From Sthenelais limicola (taxonomy: Eukaryota; Annelida; Polychaeta; Phyllodocida; Sigalionidae), in the NCBI GenBank assembly GCA_942159475.1, contig OW804100.1, positions 11,530,646 to 11,594,645 of the forward strand: a stretch of DNA of 64,000 bases, in the 5' to 3' direction. Positions 62,701-64,000 of this stretch are shown here, in pieces. Positions within the stretch are counted from its first letter, which is position 1. Each line of letters begins with the position of its first letter. The translations under genes and the position numbers were made by a program. The notes under the pieces are model-generated. The model had not been told where the DNA came from, searched no databases, and saw only the letters and a list, made by a program, of their open reading frames with translations.

Positions 62701-64000
62701 TCCTACCACCCGAAGTGTGAACATTATACAATCATCACTAGTGGTCCTATTCCAACACCCAGCCGCCTCAGTGCCTTCATTCTCCTCAGTCCCCTCGGCC
62801 ACCACAACCCTCACTTCAGTCGTCAGTCCCGCCCAGTGCCCTCAACCACCTAAGTTTGTCTTTACCTCCCCACCCACACCACCACATTTCCAATGATACA
62901 AATCAGATCGACACCTACTATTAAATTGGGCACTACGGCTGACATTTAAATGATATCTGTTAAATGTTAGACTACTCACCATAATGCTGCAATCAAACAT
63001 AAATCGTACATAAGAAAGTAAGAAAGTATTTTTGTACAACAGCATTACCATGCCAGGGATTACCAGATCTTGTATGTGCATGTCCAGGACAGACGCTACT
63101 ATCTTGTCCCCAGCGTAAGTCAAGTGCATTTTTGTATTGATGAAACTAAAAACAAAAACTGTTCTATAATGTTGCTAGAAAGATCCCAATATTTTGAACA
63201 ATTGATAACTTTATCTTTCAAACAGCCAACAAACTTACCACACCAAAGTCATTGTTATTTCACCTATTTTGTTAACCTTTTGCTTGGGTGAACAATTTGG
63301 CATGAACACTTAGTGACGTTAAATGTGTAACTAAAATATTGTTTGTATGCTCAAAAAGGTTACTAAGAAAAACCAAACATTTTGTACAAACAAAGAGGAT
63401 GTGTCAACAACTTCTGGCATAAGTAATTTGCATCAAATGAAGAAGTAGAACAATTAATTGTTCCTACTCAATAAAAACATAAGTTCATATTGCTGTCAAA
63501 CTGCTGTTGTATGCAACATTTCAGCTCCTGCTCTAGCATGCGACTTTAAGGATACATTTGCCAAGTGTGGGTACATGGATGACTCCAACCCAGCAGGAGG
63601 TCGCATCTGGTCGGGCGAGATAGGCAAGTGATCAACTCTCAATATACACTTATATTCTCTACTTCAGTTCAATTAAATATATTTTAGTTAAATGTTAGAT
63701 TATTAATAGGGATATTCATTTAATCTAAAAAACAAACTGGTATTATACCAATCCTATTCATATGAAAACCAAACAAGAAAATCAAATTACTGGAGAGAAA
63801 GAAATCATACTGAATGTCATAGTATAAAATCATTTTCAACATTTCAAAATTATTATATATATGATCTTAATGATGATCCAAGATAATCAGTTCTGTCATG
63901 TGACCGAATCTCATTTTGAAGGAAATCCTCCCTAATGTTTATTATAGATTGTGTTATAGAGAATAATCCTAATCATAATTTATATACTCCCCTGTAGGAA
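47692..64000 (+). CDS. DEG/ENaC-type membrane protein with PAN-like, MAM, kringle and LDLa ectodomain; 3' end outside window
   Basis: Coding exons are 47692-47710, 48347-48449, 54879-55046, 55290-55369, 56031-56152, 56294-56492, 56884-57021, 57234-57502, 58275-58359, 58808-59044, 59522-59635, 60147-60305, 60757-60943 and 61695-61888, then less certain ones. Splice phases agree throughout (691 residues to 61888). Layout: cytoplasmic N-terminus with the DEG/ENaC gating motif HG (26-27); TM1 (about 42-64); palm strand [12 protein letters not shown] (85-96); a Cys-rich PAN/apple-like segment (about 125-229); MAM1 (about 231-392); kringle (398-473); LDLa (475-511); MAM2 (about 513-690); linker; MAM3 start (63525). 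HG, R..W before TM1 and TICN are diagnostic of DEG/ENaC. MAM, kringle and LDLa are extracellular interaction modules. The ENaC thumb, knuckle, TM2 and selectivity filter are not seen. They may follow, or be absent. An alternative in-frame ATG is at 47533. Confidence 0.85.
47711..48346 (+). other. ENaC-like intron 1
   Basis: A 636-bp GT-AG intron, AT-rich. Nothing further seen. Confidence 0.65.
48347..48449 (+). CDS. ENaC-like exon 2: cytoplasmic gating motif
   Basis: After TTTTCCCCAG. It encodes [20 protein letters not shown] then [10 protein letters not shown]. The His-Gly pair and following residues match the conserved DEG/ENaC N-terminal gating region. It ends in phase 2 at GTAAGA. Confidence 0.9.
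49862..49938. repeat. Inverted repeat, 16-bp arms
   Basis: GCCGATTCTCATGCGA is followed about 45 bp later by TCGCTTGAGAATCGGC, its reverse complement with one mismatch. Possibly the core of a small MITE. Confidence 0.65.
50511..51986. repeat. Dispersed 17-20-bp motif, at least six copies in both orientations
   Basis: Consensus GCGATAGATTACGAATGACA. Copies: 50511-50531 (+), 50715-50735 (+), 51054-51072 (-, with a degenerate + copy beside it), 51246-51264 (+), 51608-51625 (+) and 51971-51986 (-). The DNA between copies is AT-rich and not obviously repeated. The region might be a non-autonomous transposon with internal repeats: GGTCGATT occurs near 50327, and its complement AATCGACC near 52114. 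Confidence 0.8.
54879..55046 (+). CDS. ENaC-like exon 3: TM1 and palm strand
   Basis: Encodes [20 protein letters not shown] (TM1), then [20 protein letters not shown]. The last four residues are the TICN element found after TM1 in DEG/ENaC channels. Phase 2 in and out. Confidence 0.93.
55290..55369 (+). CDS. ENaC-like exon 4: post-palm segment
   Basis: Completes [20 protein letters not shown] and ends SQRQLQVNK at AAAG|GTTGGT in phase 1. A charged helical stretch with no separate domain recognised. Confidence 0.8.
55370..56030 (+). repeat. ENaC-like intron 4 with degenerate CACTCTCTAATC repeats
   Basis: Between about 55390 and 55745 the intron is crowded with words such as TTCACTCTCTAA, ATCACTCTCTAG and GCTCTCTAG, a decayed pyrimidine-rich minisatellite. 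The exons on either side join in phase 1. Confidence 0.65.
56031..56152 (+). CDS. ENaC-like exon 5: ectodomain
   Basis: Between CCCTCACCAG and GTACAG. It starts [20 protein letters not shown] and ends TGYFASYHK in phase 0. It probably forms the first half of the PAN/apple-like domain. Confidence 0.8.
56294..56492 (+). CDS. ENaC-like exon 6: PAN/apple-like cysteines
   Basis: The acceptor CACTAG keeps the frame; the next AG would not. The pattern [18 protein letters not shown], then CYISS, fits PAN/apple domains (C...C......C.SF.Y.......C). N188 and N202 lie in sequons. It ends in phase 1. Confidence 0.75.
56493..56883 (+). other. ENaC-like intron 6
   Basis: A 391-bp intron. The open stretch from about 56600 ([13 protein letters not shown]) is not needed to keep the frame, because exons 6 and 7 join directly in phase 1. 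It could be an alternative exon but lacks a clear donor. Confidence 0.55.
56884..57021 (+). CDS. ENaC-like exon 7: MAM1 first part
   Basis: Encodes [16 protein letters not shown], then DHPWIRRSG and RDHTNVYG, the MAM opening CDFE...C......W.R..G....DHT. Phase 1 on both sides. Confidence 0.93.
57234..57502 (+). CDS. ENaC-like exon 8: MAM1 core
   Basis: Starts GHYLLVQSS, continues with [11 protein letters not shown] and LALYMRSP, typical of the MAM jelly-roll core. It ends FQ|GTAAAT in phase 0. Confidence 0.93.
57503..58274 (+). other. ENaC-like intron 8
   Basis: A 772-bp intron with a 20-bp tandem duplication (TGTATTGCCCGCATATTTCC, 57841-57880). An inverted copy AAATATGCGGGAATAC lies just upstream (about 57820). 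Another hairpin, CGATTTCAG/CTGAAATCG, lies near 58118-58153. Confidence 0.65.
58275..58359 (+). CDS. ENaC-like exon 9: MAM1 end
   Basis: Encodes [20 protein letters not shown] and [14 protein letters not shown] followed by a cysteine is the MAM C-terminal signature. It ends at A|GTAAGT in phase 1. Confidence 0.93.
58360..58807 (+). other. ENaC-like intron 9
   Basis: A 448-bp AT-rich intron before the kringle exon. No feature seen. Confidence 0.65.
58808..59044 (+). CDS. ENaC-like exon 10: kringle
   Basis: A complete kringle in one phase 1-1 exon. Six cysteines occur in the standard order: C398, QC.QW, HCRNPD, PWCY, YCD, and C473, with GTDYTGNIS near the start. Kringles bind proteins or ligands and have no enzyme activity. 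Confidence 0.95.
59045..59521 (+). other. ENaC-like intron 10
   Basis: A 477-bp intron with AT-rich palindromic sequence around 59175-59255 (CATTTGTATATATACAAATG). Confidence 0.65.
59522..59635 (+). CDS. ENaC-like exon 11: LDL-receptor class A
   Basis: One phase 1-1 exon with six cysteines and the calcium-binding signature [14 protein letters not shown] textbook LDLa module. Confidence 0.96.
59636..60146 (+). other. ENaC-like intron 11
   Basis: A 511-bp intron. The minus-strand open frame covering 59500-59964 overlaps the LDLa exon antisense and is a shadow. Confidence 0.65.
60147..60305 (+). CDS. ENaC-like exon 12: MAM2 first part
   Basis: Encodes [20 protein letters not shown] and later TYGTGQG. 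It opens a second MAM domain and, like MAM1, is split after its first part by a phase-1 intron. Confidence 0.92.
60306..60756 (+). other. ENaC-like intron 12
   Basis: A 451-bp intron with a 14-C run at 60583-60596. Confidence 0.7.
60757..60943 (+). CDS. ENaC-like exon 13: MAM2 core
   Basis: Starts [10 protein letters not shown], continues [11 protein letters not shown] and QLMLYITYG. It ends in phase 2, unlike the phase-0 exit of the matching MAM1 exon. Confidence 0.92.
60944..61694 (+). other. ENaC-like intron 13
   Basis: A 751-bp AT-rich intron inside MAM2. Nothing recognisable. Confidence 0.65.
61695..61888 (+). CDS. ENaC-like exon 14: MAM2 end
   Basis: Encodes [22 protein letters not shown] and [15 protein letters not shown], the MAM ending. 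It exits in phase 1 at A|GTTAGT. Confidence 0.92.
62108..62682. mobile_element. Foldback/MITE-like element, 575 bp
   Basis: The ends are TTAAAGGTAAATAC and GTATTTACCTTTAA, perfect inverted repeats of 14 bp. Further inside, CATGGTTGGGGGAA (about 62219) pairs with TTTCCCCAACCATG (about 62586), and GTTCACT/AGTGAAC pairs lie nearer the centre. The whole element is therefore an imperfect palindrome. A TTAA target is possible. It lies in the intron after MAM2, about 100 bp before the candidate linker exon. Confidence 0.75.
62790..62860 (+). CDS. Possible Thr/Ser-rich linker exon; 3' limit unclear
   Basis: After the good acceptor TTCATTCTCCTCAG, phase 1 gives [20 protein letters not shown]. Such a mucin-like linker would suit the place between MAM2 and MAM3. 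No convincing donor follows, so the end is a guess. Confidence 0.35.
63043..63114 (+). CDS. Probable short Cys-rich exon
   Basis: Between TTTTTGTACAACAG and GTAAGT. In phase 1-1, matching its neighbours, it encodes [16 protein letters not shown] and TLLSCPQ. No domain is recognised. Another frame ([16 protein letters not shown]) is also open but ends in phase 0, which would hit a stop in the next exon. Confidence 0.45.
63525..63623 (+). CDS. ENaC-like exon: MAM3 first part
   Basis: Encodes [20 protein letters not shown] and GGRIWSGEI, a third MAM opening. Phase 1 on both sides. The donor is GATAG|GCAAGT, a GC-AG type intron with otherwise perfect consensus. Confidence 0.85.
63998..64000 (+). 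CDS. Start of next exon, cut by the window
   Basis: CTCCCCTGTAG precedes GAA at the window edge. By analogy with MAM1 and MAM2 this should start the MAM3 core exon. Confidence 0.6.

Noticed and set aside
63043..63114. Reading the short exon as [16 protein letters not shown]
   Set aside because: It would leave in phase 0 and put the following MAM3 exon into a frame with an early stop.

Overview
The window is animal nuclear DNA. It has GT-AG spliced genes with kilobase introns, an AT-rich background full of microsatellites and old transposon relics, a cholinergic Cys-loop receptor, and a degenerin/ENaC-type membrane protein joined to extracellular MAM, kringle and LDLa modules. I see no bacterial features. 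An invertebrate is likely, and the module shuffling would suit an invertebrate deuterostome such as an amphioxus, hemichordate or echinoderm, but the sequence alone does not fix the lineage. Every convincing gene is on the + strand.

Positions 1-20367 are the end of a tandem array with a unit of about 1.3 kb. Each unit carries one 72-nt initiator tRNA-Met gene or decayed copy, then about 200 bp of spacer, a 78-bp direct repeat, about 775 bp rich in GTAGTAGGAG-like sequence, and a second copy of the 78-bp repeat. Fifteen tRNA copies are visible: seven perfect and identical, three lightly altered (the first is cut by the window edge), and five decayed. The first 7.9 kb is two near-identical three-unit blocks. 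One unit is interrupted by a 1.48-kb non-autonomous DNA transposon. The many ORFs in this array are by-products of the repeat.

Positions 20368-29420 are mostly noncoding. They hold a 16-17-bp minisatellite, the probable last two exons of an unidentified gene (22234-22906), a possible small intronless ORF (23778-23999), a MITE-like element and a possible minus-strand terminal exon (28135-28263).

Positions 29423-45813 contain a complete nine-exon gene for an alpha-type nicotinic acetylcholine receptor-like subunit. It encodes 503 residues, with a signal peptide, Cys-loop, vicinal cysteines and M1-M4. A short upstream ORF ends three bases before its start codon. Its introns hold LINE reverse-transcriptase relics, a near-perfect hairpin, and a CpG-rich patch resembling a promoter and first exon.

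Positions 47692-64000 contain the 5' part of a second gene. It starts as a DEG/ENaC subunit (His-Gly motif, first membrane helix, palm strand with the TICN motif). It then runs through a PAN/apple-like segment into MAM, kringle, LDLa, MAM, a linker, and a third MAM cut by the window end. Splice phases match through the first 14 exons. The second ENaC membrane helix and pore are not in the window, so the product is either a channel with an enormous modular ectodomain or a single-pass protein anchored by an ENaC N-terminus. This is the most unusual item here. Both receptor genes encode plasma-membrane proteins and lie in the same orientation about 1.9 kb apart.
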